Of a stretch of DNA of 64,000 nucleotides, positions 13,500 to 25,325 are shown in pieces. Numbering within the stretch: position 1 is the stretch's first letter; every line of letters starts with the position of its first letter. This DNA comes from Cyrtodaria siliqua (taxonomy: Eukaryota; Mollusca; Bivalvia; Adapedonta; Hiatellidae), in assembly GCA_037043455.1 (NCBI GenBank), contig JAWPHD010005094.1, forward strand, positions 1 through 64,000, in the 5' to 3' direction. Both the position numbers and the translations under genes were made by a program. The notes below the pieces were generated by a model. That model did no database searches. It was not told the origin of the DNA and saw only the letters and a list, made by a program, of their open reading frames with translations.

Positions 13500-14110
13500 C
13501 ATCATCTGGCTAAATGAAATAAAAAGTTATGAAACATGTGTCTGTAAGTGTCCTTGATGACTCTGAGTGACACTTGTCAAGTTCATTTGACAGAGATATA
13601 TGACTAGTGGATATTCTAAAATACAATACAGAACATATTTATCCAGAAAACGGGCCATAATTTTGCTAAAATGCAATACAGAGTTATGGAACATGTGTCT
13701 TCTAGCATCCATGCTTTACTGAAGTTGTATTAATAGGTAACAATCACCTATTGACATACAAGGAATTGCATAAAAAATTTAACCAGAATTTTGAAGTTGA
13801 AAAATGGAACATAACTGTGCTTAAATGCAATACAGAGTTAATATGAACATGTTTCTACTAGCGCCTGTGTTATTCCAAGCTTTGCTGTTATTCCAAGCTT
13901 TACTGAAGTTTTGTTGATGTACGACTTTTTTTTGGTTGACTGTCCTCCTTGAATGCTACTTTCCCTGTCCGATCTTTTTATATTTCTTTTCATTTGTTAA
14001 AATATATGGACTTGTCAAAAAATAACATTTAAACCAGAAATTCAAAGTAAGAACATGGTCATGCTAATACAGAGTTATGGAACATGTGTCTACCAGTGTC
14101 ATTGATGGTA
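13500..14110. repeat. ~150-bp degenerate tandem repeat, four units, split by an R2 end
   Basis: A word close to GCAATACAGAGTTATGGAAC followed by ATGTGTCT recurs near 13527, 13678, 13829 and 14070. Units also share CAGAATTTTGAAGTTGAAAA-like sequence. The larger last spacing is explained by about 65 bp of reversed R2 end (GGTTGACTGTCCTCCTTGAA) at 13925-13985, inserted between units three and four. Confidence 0.65.
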
Positions 14111-14879
14111 CTGATGCCATATTTCAAGTTTCATTGTCCAGTGGTTGCTGAAATAATTGTGTCCAAAAAATCGGAAAGCTGAATGCTTTCCGAGGAAAAT
14201 GAATTTGTCCATGGAAATTCTTGTTATTTTTTCCGATTCCGAAGTATTTTCTATTAAAACCTATGTCCATTACTCTGACGATCGGAATTCCGAATTTATT
14301 CCACGGCGTTTTTTCGGAATTCCGCGGAAATTATAGAGACGGGTTTCCTCCTTTTTACCTAGAAAACCATATCGATGTTCAGAGTGAAAAAAAACACATA
14401 TATGTGAACCAGCATACAATAGCGTTTGCTCTTAGATAGGACTGGAATACCTATAACATTTAAAGCGACACATGGTAATCTTGAGTTTTATTCAAACATT
14501 AACATTTGCTCCTCGATATAGTTATTCTGCGTCATTTCGACTTTAAAACGGTTTGCATATAATTAAATTCAATTTGCTTCACTATTTTACCAATTTTTTA
14601 AAGTATATTACGGGTGCAATATTATAAAAAGTTAGTAATATATGTAAACAAAATTTGCTTTGAACTATTCTAACAATTAATACTAATGATTGATCAAATG
14701 CAAGTTAAGAGAAAAACGAACGGGACGCCGTGAGTTTTTAAAAGATCAAGTTTGCCGTGTGTCCCTTTATTAGGATTAATACTAGTTGCAGATTTTAATG
14801 TAAAAAGAAACTTTACCGGAGATAAATGTTAAAAAAGAAGAAAAATATTTAGTTCAGTTAGTAGAATTATAATAATTAA
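14111..14879. other. Non-coding, nothing recognised
   Basis: Contains a run of TTCCGA/TCGGAA words at about 14165-14340 but no consistent repeat period and no supported coding frame. Confidence 0.4.
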
Positions 14880-15120
14880 CGTTAAAAGGGAACAGAACGA
14901 GATCCACGAACGTACCATATTCATATAATATCTGTGGAGGAGCTAGTGCTGACAACAAATGTTAATATTTTCTAATATTCTTACCACACCAGTAGTGTTC
15001 AATTCAAGCTATTTCAATTTAGTAAATGGAGTCAAACAAAGTAGGGGAAGTAACACACATATATTTGCGACCGTTTATTAGGCTAAGACCGTTACTATAC
15101 AAAATATTAAACATTGTAGA
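14880..15120 (+). repeat. Third, diverged copy of the zinc-finger flank
   Basis: Words AGCTAGTGCTGACAACA, TTCTTACCACACCAGTAGTG, AGTAAATGGAGTCA and GGGGAAGTAACA occur in the same order as near 7660-8260 and 37130-37250. Like the 37-kb copy, it lacks most of the ~480-bp extra segment of the 7.7-kb copy. No zinc-finger sequence is attached to it here, so either the fingers were lost or this flank is itself an interspersed repeat. Confidence 0.6.
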
Positions 15121-17329
15121 CACTTTGTATTTCACCTTAGTCTTGTAGCGTGTTCTTTTTTATTTTTCATTGATGTGTTTAAGAAGCTAAGAACAATACT
15201 AAAAACTAGAAAGTTTAGTCCTTTCAAAAACAAGTTGGCCTTACACAAGGCAAAACATGTTTGTTATTTAACGCTTATTTACAGAGTATATTATGAAACA
15301 GCATTGTTTACGTTCATATATCTTAATAGGAATTGTTGGCACTGCCTAAGACCGAGCAGAGCTCTAACTCGTTTTATTTCTTCCTTTAAAGGGCCACACA
15401 GCAAAACATCTTGAGGTAGAGATACATTTTATCTTAACCATTAAAATATCACTTTCCGGTAAAGTTTGTTAAGACTTCACACAATGCCCGCATGCACAAC
15501 TGCCGTATTTCAATACAAACCCGCGGAAATATTTTATTGTAGTGACATACGGACGGACAATGACAACTCTATATGCCTCCCAGCTCATTTTGGTGGTGGC
15601 ATGACAAACACCACTGTACTTGTTATCAGACCTTTATATTATTACTTATATTACGGGTATGATTGTCTGGGGCTTTTTCTCAAACTTCCAAAAGCAGTCA
15701 CTTGTGATTCATTTGTTTAGGAACCTTAGTAAACTATTCTTGATATTCCATCACGTGTCTAAACTAAAAAAAGTTCCTGAGGTTTTTATATAGGCTGTTT
15801 TGAAGAAACAAACTTTTGTGATAAAACATCTAAACGTTTTCGTTTCGGTGTATCATATATTGACTCTGATTTGGGTTTATATAAGTATACTGAACTATAT
15901 TTTCGTTTACAAATAGATTATCAGTTCAACAGTTTAAAAAAACGTTAAATATTTAAAACAAAATAAATTATTTTTCTCTAAATCTACTATATTCAAGCTA
16001 CTGTATGCGACATAATTATCATTTAAGGCGTAAACATATATATTAGCAGTGTCTTCTCAAACATTATTTTTTATTTTAATCATAATTAATAGTGTAATAA
16101 TTAAGTTTCAAAAAGATGTGCACGGATTATTAGTATTATATAATTAATCAAAACAGTCTGTTTGGGCGTGTTTCGGTAACTATACTTTACCCACCCTACA
16201 GTTATATTACATGCATGCATGAAGTAATCATTTATCATTTAACGACATAACAACAGGAGTTTTTTAGCAGTGTCTACTTAAATATAACTATTTGTTAAAT
16301 TTATGAAACTACTGAGAAATAATGCAAGTAATAGATTCCGATTATACCTAACATATTTGAAAGCATATGACAGACAACAAAAAGATTGAAACACGCTATA
16401 ATTGAAATATAATTGACTGGAACAAGAAATTAAGAAAATATCTGCCAATAACTAGAATTTTATATAAAAATGCATAGAGGTCACGTTCGGCAATATACAT
16501 GTACAATCAAAGTGTATAGTGACTGGGATCGAGGTGCCATTTGGGTTATCACATTTAATGTGTACGTACCTGTAAAGCCTATAAAGCAATTATGAACCAG
16601 TTACTGTAACTATGTGCATTTATTCCAGCTGCGTAACGTGGCCGATTTTCAACTTACTCCTAATACGAGGAGGTTCCCCAAAAAGGGTTTGTGTGTGGGG
16701 TGGGGGTGGGGGTATCCCCCGAATTTGGTTTCATATTTGGACTTAAATGGTGACTTAAAGCAAAGAAAACAACTGCAAATTGATTACACATAAATATATA
16801 GATATAAAATGTATTAAGATTAGTCACCGGGTAATTTACATGGTTAGGAACAAATATCAAGCAAAATGAGTGAAAAGATAAGGCTTCGATCACCAGGGTT
16901 ACTGGGGAACACTATGGGTGGGGATTAAGATTTGGTTACCTTGGGTTTCTATGAATAATGTTAAGGCTTGGTTACCAGGGGTATTGATAAACAGGGATTA
17001 TTGTGTTTGTTTTTTATTATAATTGATATAATTATATTGTGGGTCACATATTATGCTGCATGGCAATGTGGGGGTTGTAAACTACATGATGCCCCAGCTG
17101 GAAGTCATATCTTTGGCGAGAAGTTTAAAGCGTGTGGTAGTACGCAAGTCCAAGGAAGGCCCAGGACAGTTAAAACTCCAAAAAGGAATTTAGAGCTCAT
17201 CAGTGATACTCTGGGCTCAGAAGTGGGGTGAGGGGACACCCCTGGCTGGCAGACCATTATTATAATCGTTTAAAAGTGGGGGCGGGGGAGTGTAGTGACT
17301 GCCGATAGGGGCCTTTATGACCTTGCGAT
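15121..17329. other. Non-coding, nothing firmly recognised
   Basis: Several open frames of 60-90 codons occur (for example 15175-15414, 15466-15720 and 16968-17231) but none shows a domain, splice context or second copy. At 16880-17000 a phrase like AGGCTTGGTTACCAGGG is repeated three times at about 50-bp spacing, a weak tandem repeat. C/G-rich patches sit at about 16698-16720 and 17275-17290. Confidence 0.45.
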
Positions 17330-17374
17330 CCGGTCCCTGGACTTGTAACCAAATTCCCGCCAAAATGACACCAC

Positions 17375-17525
17375 ATTACCTATAATCTGTTCCATTTGAT
17401 TGGGGTGACAGTAGGGTAAGAATGAGGTTTGGTGCACCCTTGAACCGGTTTAAACTACCCGGTGGCCCCTTTCGCCACTGACCGTTCCAAAGCGGTATTC
17501 CTGTTGTCAACCTTTATATGTTTGT
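17375..17525 (-). repeat. Dispersed repeat R2, inverted partial copy
   Basis: Reads in reverse the centre of R2: AACCGGTTTAAACTACCCGG, CCACTGACCGTTCCAAAG and TGTTGTCAACCTTTATATGT correspond to words at 9420-9530 and 25190-25270. Confidence 0.7.
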
Positions 17526-17636
17526 GATGTGCTTTTTTTACTGAGTGTGTTTGTGATGTACTTTTTTTTAATCACATTTGCGTTGTAATACTTCTTGGGA
17601 TGACTGTATTCTGTGAATGCTTCTCTTTTCCTTAGC

Positions 17637-17890
17637 ATGGTAGACCTCACCAAGGATGGGTATATATCTGACAGCATGACCACCATCACCAAAACAAAAA
17701 CAAGACTCTTTGGTTACCTGGGAGAGCTATCAGTCGCAATAGCATAAAAATAAATACACACATTTTGTCAAATAGAGGTTGAATGTGCATATAGTATCAC
17801 ACAAAGAGGGAATGATATAGACTGATCTCCATTCAATTACGAAGACGTCCCTACAAAACTGTTGTTGCATGCGGCAGATAAAGCATATAG
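17637..17890 (+). repeat. Repeat R3, copy 1
   Basis: About 245 bp aligned with 26417-26664: both begin ATGGTAGACCTCACCAAGGA and both contain CATATAGTATCACACAAA and GTTGTTGCATGCGG. In the 26-kb copy the first part stays open as MVDLTKDGYIS and onward; here the equivalent frame ends after about 36 codons. It may be a coding fragment of a mobile or multi-copy gene, but I do not recognise the protein. Confidence 0.65.
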
Positions 17891-18359
17891 TATCACACAG
17901 ACTATATCGACATATTTCACTTTTGCTGACCTTTTCTGTACACCTTTTAACCATAAAACCCTGATCATTGACAACATACAACATGTCTTTTGTAGTCATT
18001 GTTACTTAGAACCCTGTTACATTGTAATGAACTTCAGCGATCCTTTCCACCATTTATGATCAATGTTTTCGATCCAATGATTGATCGAGATTTGATGCTG
18101 ATACATGCGCATACCCACAAAACTCATTTTTGACTTATCACCTCACGCGCGCTCATTAAAAAAACGTGTCGAAAACGTATACCTAATCGAGGTCACTTTA
18201 GATACGGATCTATTTTTGACACCCTTTCTAAAATTTATGCGTGATGCCATCCGCTGGGGCATGGCTTCACCTGTCAATCATACCCATAAAGTGTGTGTAT
18301 GGGGAGCGGTATGTAGTGTTTTTGTCATGAAAGATAGCGCCACTTGTTGCACTACTTAT

Positions 18360-19250
18360 GCAAAGTAGCAAGTAATTTGCAGACCATTTTCCAACAAATG
18401 TCATCCGCATACAATAATATGGACGATTTAGATCCACCAATATCGATACCTCTTTCACAAGGTCATTGGCGAATATGGAAAATAGTGTCGGTGAGACATT
18501 ATCCCCCTGCTTAACGCCAGTATTACTGTCAAACCACTGTGTCATTGTGTTGGCAATGCGCGCACATGATGAAGATTGAGTATAGATACTTCTTATATAA
18601 TTGTACATTTTACCATCAATGCGATTTAACAGTAACTTATACATTATCATGACTATATCGTTTGGGTAAATAAAAAAAGCAGAGAAAACGTAGTCATTAT
18701 TCCTATCAAGCGATTTAAGGTGAAAACATTATATTCACATAACCCGTTTACCCATTTGCAAGAATATTGTTCTGTTCAAGATATTTATAAATACGTTTGT
18801 TCATGAACGAACTATACAGTTTACGCACACGAGACAATAGACTAACGCCTCCATAATTCATTGGTACACGTTTATCCGATGACAAATAATTGATTTTCTC
18901 CATGGTGAAGGGATAATGATTGTTTCAAATTATAATTGAAATAGTTGTTGTAATACTGTAATAACTGTAGGAAATTTTAACACGATGTACGGTAGTTCGT
19001 CATAGCCGCTAGCTGAACGCTATTTCTTGTGCATAACAATGTATGTGATTTCTTCTAGGGTAATATTGTGATTTAATTGATTATTTGGCACATATAAAGG
19101 ATTATCTATAGTGTTTTCAATTCAAACGTTATGCATTTAGCTTCACTGCAATGCGCTTCGTCAAACGTGTCATTGTATGAACAATTATAAAGGTCTTCAA
19201 ATTCCAGCTTCCATTTATTGAGAACAGTAGTTTCTCCCATTTCTGCTCAT
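18360..19250 (-). pseudogene. LINE-2 fragment: reverse transcriptase region
   Basis: On the minus strand three frames together give a non-LTR reverse transcriptase. Read 5' to 3': an upstream linker (TTVLNKWKLEFEDLYNCS, near 19225-19170), a fingers motif (MNYGGVSLLSRVRKLYSSF, near 18870-18810), the GVKQGDNVSPTLFSIFANDL motif (18520-18465), and a YADD catalytic box at 18400-18411 that lies one base out of frame with the preceding motif. It is dead because of frameshifts and stops. The YADD box and spacing fit a CR1/L2-like LINE. Its upstream parts are at 22996-23631 and 24066-24720; the 3' end is lost beyond about 18360. Confidence 0.85.
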
Positions 19251-19350
19251 GTGAGATAGGCATTTTCCTCATGTGAGATAACTCTATCTTACATGACATG
19301 TGACTTATGACGTCATGACGTTACGTTGACGTCGCCTTATTTTGACGTTA

Positions 19351-19818
19351 AAAGGATTTGGACCACCATTATTTTCACATAGACCGTAATGTTAGCTCTA
19401 CACAGAATAACACTTACCTTTATGCTCCGTGACACTTCAAATATCCATTAAAATGTATATACGTGACGACAAAACACAAAAATAGCAAAACAACAATGAC
19501 CACAACTGCTCTATGCACCAGCATTTGACTCAAAATGAAAGTAGATGACCTTTTTTGACAACAACAGCCGAACCACACCTCATTTTGTTTAAAATCTTAC
19601 CTCATACAAAGTAGTACCACTCAGCACTCTGATGACTGATTCCTTTGCTTTTTGCACCCATATCTTCGGAAATCTATCCTCAAAACAAAAACAGTAAATA
19701 TACGTACCTCTTTTATGTACTAAATCAATTACACAGTCCCAAATAACACCACTCATGGTACTACTTTCGAGTACGACCATTTTCAACTTTTGACCTCTCT
19801 GGTTACCGGTCCAAGTCC
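19351..19818 (+). repeat. Direct repeat DR, copy 1
   Basis: Runs from AAAGGATTTGGACCACCATT to GGTTACCGGTCCAAGTCC. By eye it differs from copy 2 at only about four positions over 468 bp. There is no conserved open frame. The pair is the most recent duplication visible in the window apart from the satellite arrays. Confidence 0.9.
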
Positions 19819-21120
19819 TATATGCCCTAGATTTGGTTTTAAAACAATTTATAATTACATGTGAGTATCAACTTACATGTCAACTTGAAAAATCCAGAGT
19901 ACCATCGCCATTCATCGAAGACTGGGGAAGATATTGGTGTTCAAGTCTAGGCACCTTCACTGCGACAACCTGTATGAACAAACTACCCGCAGTGGTGACA
20001 AGGGGTATACTGAAAATATCATAAAAAAATAATAAGTAATAATTTGGAGCCAAACTGATTTCTTATAGTAAGTAATAGTATTGGTGCTAAACATAAATAC
20101 ACATTTACACACTGCGATATGAAATTTCTAACGGAACAGCATGTTATTTGTAGACGCAGGCCCTCGTGGGTTTATTTTATATCATTTTTGAAATTTCAAT
20201 TATTATATTTTGAAAAATCAAAATCTAAAACTGTCAAAAATTAGCCTGTTGGAATCCGACAAGTATATATTAGACACAAATGACACAACATATTCAAAAT
20301 CACCAATGCTTTATTTCCTATAGACATTCGACTTTTCGTGAAAAAGTCCATTTTTGGGTCATTTTGACCAAATCCGAGAAGATTCCAAAATTTTCAAAGT
20401 CTAATAATATGTGTCTGCAGATTCACATATTCATTAAACTTTGCAGAAAGGTTTCACACATATCATATATTCAGAAAAAAATTATAACTGCCTTCTCACT
20501 ATGGAATAAGAGAACCCATAGCCATTACAGCTATCTCGGGATGTAATTTGTTCATGTTTTTGACCAAGTTTCTCAATTAATATAGTTTCCTTTGCACTAT
20601 ATAGAATTATATCAAAAGAATAAAGTAATTTTTAACATGTCCTATAGAGCAACAGACTTTAACAGATCCAATAATTTCTCAAATCTTTCACTATTGGCTT
20701 TATAAAAACATTTAACTTGAATCCCTATGTGACTAGAAAAATGGTAGTTTTTCCGAGGCTCAACCAATGTGAGCCCAACACGGTTTATTTGGTTTATACA
20801 TCAGCGTATACCCAAATATGCAATTTACTTATAATTTAAATACAACAGCACACCTATCTGGATCATTTTAACCATAACACTCAAAGCTTGCATTTTTAAA
20901 GAAAAGAGAAATTATCAGGACACTGACATTGAATAATGTGTTTACATGGCTCATCCAGAGCAATCTGATTGCCGTTAAATTATTTGCTTATAAAATTATA
21001 ATGATTATTTGTTGTCGACCATTCTGGCTAATACCGGGTGTGGATTTACCTCTTAAGGTCTGAAATCAGAGGAAAAAGACCCGATGCAGGATAATAAATA
21101 CCGTCATTTAATGTTTCTTG
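19819..21120. other. Non-coding, nothing recognised
   Basis: AT-rich interior of the compound insertion. No coding frame with a domain and no repeat shared elsewhere could be seen. Confidence 0.45.
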
Positions 21121-21168
21121 CCGGGGAGGTGGGAGGGTGGGTGGGGGGGGGGGGGAGGGTTCGAGTAA
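21121..21168 (+). repeat. G-rich tract
   Basis: GGGGAGGTGGGAGGGTGGGTG followed by a run of about fourteen G and AGGG. It has strong quadruplex potential on the plus strand. A CA/CCACC-rich stretch follows at about 21404-21434. Confidence 0.6.
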
Positions 21169-22328
21169 GCAAACATTTTAGATAAATACAATATGTCTGG
21201 TTGGTCAAGTAAATAAATACAGGTAGATAAAGATGTATCCATTGCTTGTATGAGATATGAGGAGTGAGTTCTTGGTGATACTGTTTAGGTAGGAGTTCTC
21301 AAGTATATAGTTTGAATCTCATCTCATACAAAAATCTCCAAATCCCAGACCGATGATCAACCTAGACACCTTACAGACGGATGCCTTTTACATACTTTTA
21401 CACCCACCCACACACACACCCACACCCACCACAGGGGCACAATACATCTAATTTTATTACTTACTGCGTATGCTAGTGTACCAATATCCAAAAACTCTCA
21501 GAAGAGCCAATTACGGTAGGCACGAGTAGTGGATCCTTTTTTCAAGACAGTCGTACAGTCATGTTTGGCAGATTTCTGAAAAAAAATGCATAAAATGATT
21601 TAAATAAGTTATATAATGTCAATAACTGATGATAATAATATGATAATAAAAAAAGAAACTCCAATTGTTATAATTATATACAAAACACAACTTTTTAGTA
21701 TGCAAACATGTTGTGACTGTCCATACATGTATGTAGATAAATGTGTGACGATCCGAGATGACCAACAGAACCAACCATATGCATTTATGCGATAGCGCAA
21801 ACCAACAGAAATCCATGTATTTAGATTGTATAGATCTTGGTTAACAAAACACTCAAAATTACCTAATATGTGTAACAAACGAAAGAATAAGCAATGACAT
21901 GGATCTGAAAAAAATGCCTATTTGCAGAAAATGCTTCATGACTCGGACCGATGCAAAACAGCTTTCCAAGCCTCAGAAAACATACAATTGTCACATATCA
22001 TGCATATGTGCATTTATTTCATAAATATATACAATGCTAATGATGAAATATACATTTGTGAACACAAATACCAACTCATACCTGCATGACAGGAACACTA
22101 TCCTATCAGTATGCCTAAAATACCAACAAATCCACAAAATCAGCTAAATTCTAACTTGTCTGTTTAAAGACCGGATGTAAATAAGATGCTCGAACCATAT
22201 ATTTACATAAACGAATACTTGCATGTATCATCAGACTCCTCGTCATTATTTTTAAGTACCCAAACTGAATGTAAATCCGTTGAAAACAGTAAAAACACAT
22301 TCAACATCATCCAATTCTTGTTTCGCAT
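21169..22328. other. Non-coding, nothing recognised
   Basis: No gene or shared repeat was found between the G-rich tract and the second direct repeat. Confidence 0.4.
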
Positions 22329-22797
22329 AAAGGATTTGGACCACCATTATTTTCACATTGACCGTAATGTTAGCTCTACACAGAATAACACTTACCCTTA
22401 TGCTCCGTGACACTTCAAATATCCATTAAAATGTATATACGTGACGACAAAACACAAAAATAGCAAAACAACAATGACCACAACTGCTCTATGCACCAGC
22501 ATTTGACTCAAAATGAAAGTAGATGACCTTTTTTGACAACAACAGCCGAACCACACCTCATTTTGTTTAAAATCTTACCTCATACAAAGTAGTACCACTC
22601 AGCACTCTGATGACCTATTCCTTTGCTTTTTGCACCCATATCTTCGGAAATCTATCCTCAAAACCAAAAACAGTAAATATACGTACCTCTTTTATGTACT
22701 AAATCAATTACACAGTCCCAAATAACACCACTCATGGTACTACTTTCGAGTACGACCATTTTCAACTTTTGACCTCTCTGGTTACCGGTCCAAGTCC
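22329..22797 (+). repeat. Direct repeat DR, copy 2
   Basis: Second copy of the 468-bp repeat at 19351-19818, same orientation, 2978 bp downstream. The few differences include ATTGACC for ATAGACC and CAAAACCAAA for CAAAACAAA. Confidence 0.9.
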
Positions 22798-22863
22798 AAA
22801 TCAGCAAAGTCATTGATTATATGCCGTTAATAAACACATAATGGGAGAAAAATAATCCATCAT

Positions 22864-22993
22864 GAGTGATCCATGTGAGATAGGGAAATCTCACCCTCGG
22901 GATCAGAATTGCAACCAGGCACTCGGCAGAGCCTCGTCCCTGGTTACAATTCTGACCCTCGGGTGAGATTTCCCTATCTCACATGGATACTCA
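22864..22993. repeat. Fold-back (inverted repeat) element
   Basis: Arms of about 55 bp: GATCCATGTGAGATAGGGAA to CAACCAGG on the left pairs with CCTGGTTACAATTC to CCTATCTCACATGG on the right, with about 19 bp between them. A small number of mismatches suggests moderate age. It resembles non-autonomous fold-back or MITE elements. It forms the right edge of the insertion in LINE-2. Confidence 0.8.
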
Positions 22994-22995
22994 CG

Positions 22996-23631
22996 ATGGA
23001 TTCTTATATTCTTCGTTCGATGCAATTCTATTGCTATCAACTACTTCAATGGGAATATAATTATTAGATCGTGGTCCTAGCTTTGTTATTTTATCCCAGA
23101 AATCATTAGGGTTGTTGGAAGGTAAGTCATCGATTTCAAGCGCGACAACCTGTCCTATGCGCGTTCCGTATGCCTTAATTTGCTATCCAAGACGTTTCTC
23201 GTTTCAATGTAGTCTCTACGTAAAGCTGTTTTAAAATTTCTGTTTTGCTTACGACGAACAAATTCGCGTACGTTATTACGTACGTCATTTCAAAGTTCTG
23301 TCAGAGTTTGGTTCCAGTATGGTTTTATTGTTTTCAGACGTTTATTTATACGTTTAGACGCGCTATATTGAGGAATATTTGCTTTCAATTCTCGTATAAT
23401 GACGTCACACAAGCTTTCATATATGCCATCAATATTAGTCTGTGTATCTTTACAACGTTCAATGCGTGAAATAATGTTTATTAAAGCTGTTCTCGACATC
23501 TCACTATCCATAACATCTTCTGGAATTCTATTCAGTTTGAAACGGGGAGGAACAGCATCATGATAAGTTAATGTATCTTCATTCAATGTTCCATACTCAG
23601 ATAAATCAAATTGGGTTAAGAGAACACTGTG
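22996..23631 (-). pseudogene. LINE-2 fragment: linker between endonuclease and reverse transcriptase
   Basis: The minus-strand frame reads HSVLLTQFDLSEYGTLN, then FKLNRIPEDVMDSE and KPYWNQTLTEL, continuing with frame slips into NNVREFVRRKQNRNF. This is the segment that follows the endonuclease in CR1/L2-like LINEs. It continues 5' across the SINE-like insertion into 24066-24720 and 3' across the compound insertion into 18360-19250. Confidence 0.8.
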
Positions 23632-23638
23632 TTTACCA

Positions 23639-24058
23639 TCCCCGTGTGGTTCTCGGGGGCCCCGTTTGGTCACGGGGCAAATAATAGGGCCACTGCAGAT
23701 CCCTTTGGAGGGATAGGCAGAGGGGTAGAATCCCCCCAAATTTATGTTCATTTTATCATTTTTTGTTCATGTTCATTAAAGATCTTCATCATGATCCTTG
23801 CATTGTTTCAGGTGCTATCTCGCTCGCATCAAAAGAGCAGTGGCAGAAAAACAATAACGTGGCTCCAGCGTAAATGGAGTTTCTACGATAGAATTTGCAG
23901 CAACTCTGCAGTTCAGGGTGAGAAGGTTCTAGGCCCATTTCCCATATTTTATCTAGATGTACATGGAAGATGAGCCTGGCATGTTCATTCCTTTTAGGCG
24001 CCATATAACCTTTTCATGTGCTGATGGGCCTTAAACCCCAATTCAATTCAATTGAACT
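23639..24058 (+). mobile_element. SINE-like element, plus orientation, in LINE-2
   Basis: A ~420-bp element, near-identical in reverse to 48951-49368. It ends in GGGCCTTAAACCCC and an ATTCA pentamer tail. The 7-bp word TTTACCA flanks it at 23632-23638 and 24059-24065, a plausible target duplication, and the LINE protein reads on across it. GGGTAGAATCC (about 23724) is a weak B-box-like word, so pol III transcription is possible but not clear. The open frames within it are incidental. Confidence 0.8.
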
Positions 24059-24065
24059 TTTACCA

Positions 24066-24720
24066 AGTAACTCGAGCATATTGTGGCTTTGAACAATAGG
24101 ATGAACATTTAACGTCTGAAAATTAGAGCACTTATAAAAACTTCGCGTGGCACAAACAAATAGTCCACCACGACTTTACCTTTCCCGGATATTGCTGTAA
24201 AATTGTCATTATTACTCTCAAATCTACCGTTAAGCACGCAGCACTATGATTCATTCAAATACTCTAATAGGCCATGTCCATGCTGGTTAATAGATTGATC
24301 ACCTGAGTCTCGTATGGGAATAGTATCAATAACACACAAAATGTCCGAATATAAAAAAAATGATACCCGGATGTCTTATGTACAAACTTTACACCTAATA
24401 TACCATCGTAAGTTTTATCAATTACAGAAATATCAAAGTTTTCACAGATTCAGCGGTTTACAAGTATTCCTACTCCGCTGAGGGCTTTGGGGGCATGTCT
24501 GTGTATCTCTCTACGGTTGAATCCATACCAAACATAATCGGGTACGTTAATAATTTCATTATGTGCTAAGTGAGTTTCACATATAGAGAATATGTCTGCG
24601 TTAACACATATAGCAAGATTCTAGCGTAAAACATTATTTTCAGTTGTCCAACCAAAAACATAAAGATTAGGACGGAGTGATTCCTAGCGGTCCATATACA
24701 TTTAAAAATCAAATGTCACT
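24066..24720 (-). pseudogene. LINE-2 fragment: apurinic endonuclease domain
   Basis: Minus-strand reading shows NADIFSICETHLAHNEIINV (the E-T-H metal-binding motif of APE-type endonucleases), then ALSGVGILVN, then INQHGHGLLEYLNES, VLNGRFE and GKGKVVVDYLFVP. Several stops interrupt it. The segment that should hold the GDFN motif is missing between FVHKTSGYHFF and INQHGH, so there is an internal deletion of perhaps 80 codons. Confidence 0.8.
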
Positions 24721-25074
24721 TCTGATAGTCTCATTATTTTCTCCAGCCTCTTACATTTTCTCAGTGTACTAGATTAATTTTCTTATCTATGGATTTATCA
24801 GAAGCTGTCTTTCGTTACAAAATATTTTTTATATTTACGAAACCCTAATGATATTAACCAGACATATATGTACACAAGTTTAAAACAATCCAAAACGTAA
24901 TGACATATTATGCAAATGGGTTATGTATATGCAAACAAGCAGATGCAATAGAAAAGCCCACTTATTAAAATGGCTGCCCTTAAAACCAGCGGAGTTTGAA
25001 AACTATTGATGAAACAGTTCACCTGTGGCTTATACGGCATTGCACAACATATTCGTTCTAATTAGAGATATAAA
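24721..25074. other. Non-coding, nothing recognised
   Basis: Upstream remains of LINE-2 fade out here. I see no further motif. Confidence 0.4.
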
Positions 25075-25077
25075 TAT

Positions 25078-25325
25078 CGAACAGGAAAAGTAGCATTCAA
25101 GGACGACAGTCAACCACAAAACCACACAGAAACAAAGAACAATTTAAAGATGAATAAAAGGCAAAATAAGACATCACAAACACAAAAGGCTGACAATAGG
25201 GCTACCACCTTGGAACGGTCAGTGGCAAAAAAGGCCGCTTGGGGTTTAATCCCGGTTCTAGGGTGCACCAAACCTCAAACTTACCATACTGTCATCTCAA
25301 ACGGAACAGATTATAAATGGCATGC
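25078..25325 (+). repeat. Dispersed repeat R2, copy 3
   Basis: Same word order as 9302-9570: GTAGCATTCAAGGACGACAG, AAGGCTGACAATAGGGCTAC, GGAACGGTCAGTGGC and TTCTAGGGTGCACC. Confidence 0.75.

Larger units (their letters stand above)
19251..22993. mobile_element. Compound insertion splitting LINE-2
   Basis: The LINE reading frame stops making sense at about 19250 and resumes at about 22996 with the next residues of the same linker, so roughly 3.7 kb was inserted. The left edge reads CATGTGAGATAGGCA. The right edge, reversed, also carries CATGTGAGATAGGGA but belongs to a fold-back repeat (22864-22993), so the insertion may be several events. The interior holds two near-identical 468/469-bp direct repeats and a G-rich tract at 21121-21168. 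It contains no recognised gene. Confidence 0.6.

Noticed and set aside
15175..15720. Two open frames of about 80 codons
   Set aside because: No domain, no second copy, no splice or promoter context; such lengths are expected by chance in 64 kb.
19351..22797. An LTR retrotransposon
   Set aside because: The repeats lack TG...CA ends, no gag, protease, RT or integrase lies between them, and no primer-binding site was recognised. Kept only as a question in the findings.
23629..23973. 114-codon plus-strand frame
   Set aside because: It lies inside the SINE-like element; the matching frame at 49035-49394 exists because the elements are near-identical, not because of selection.
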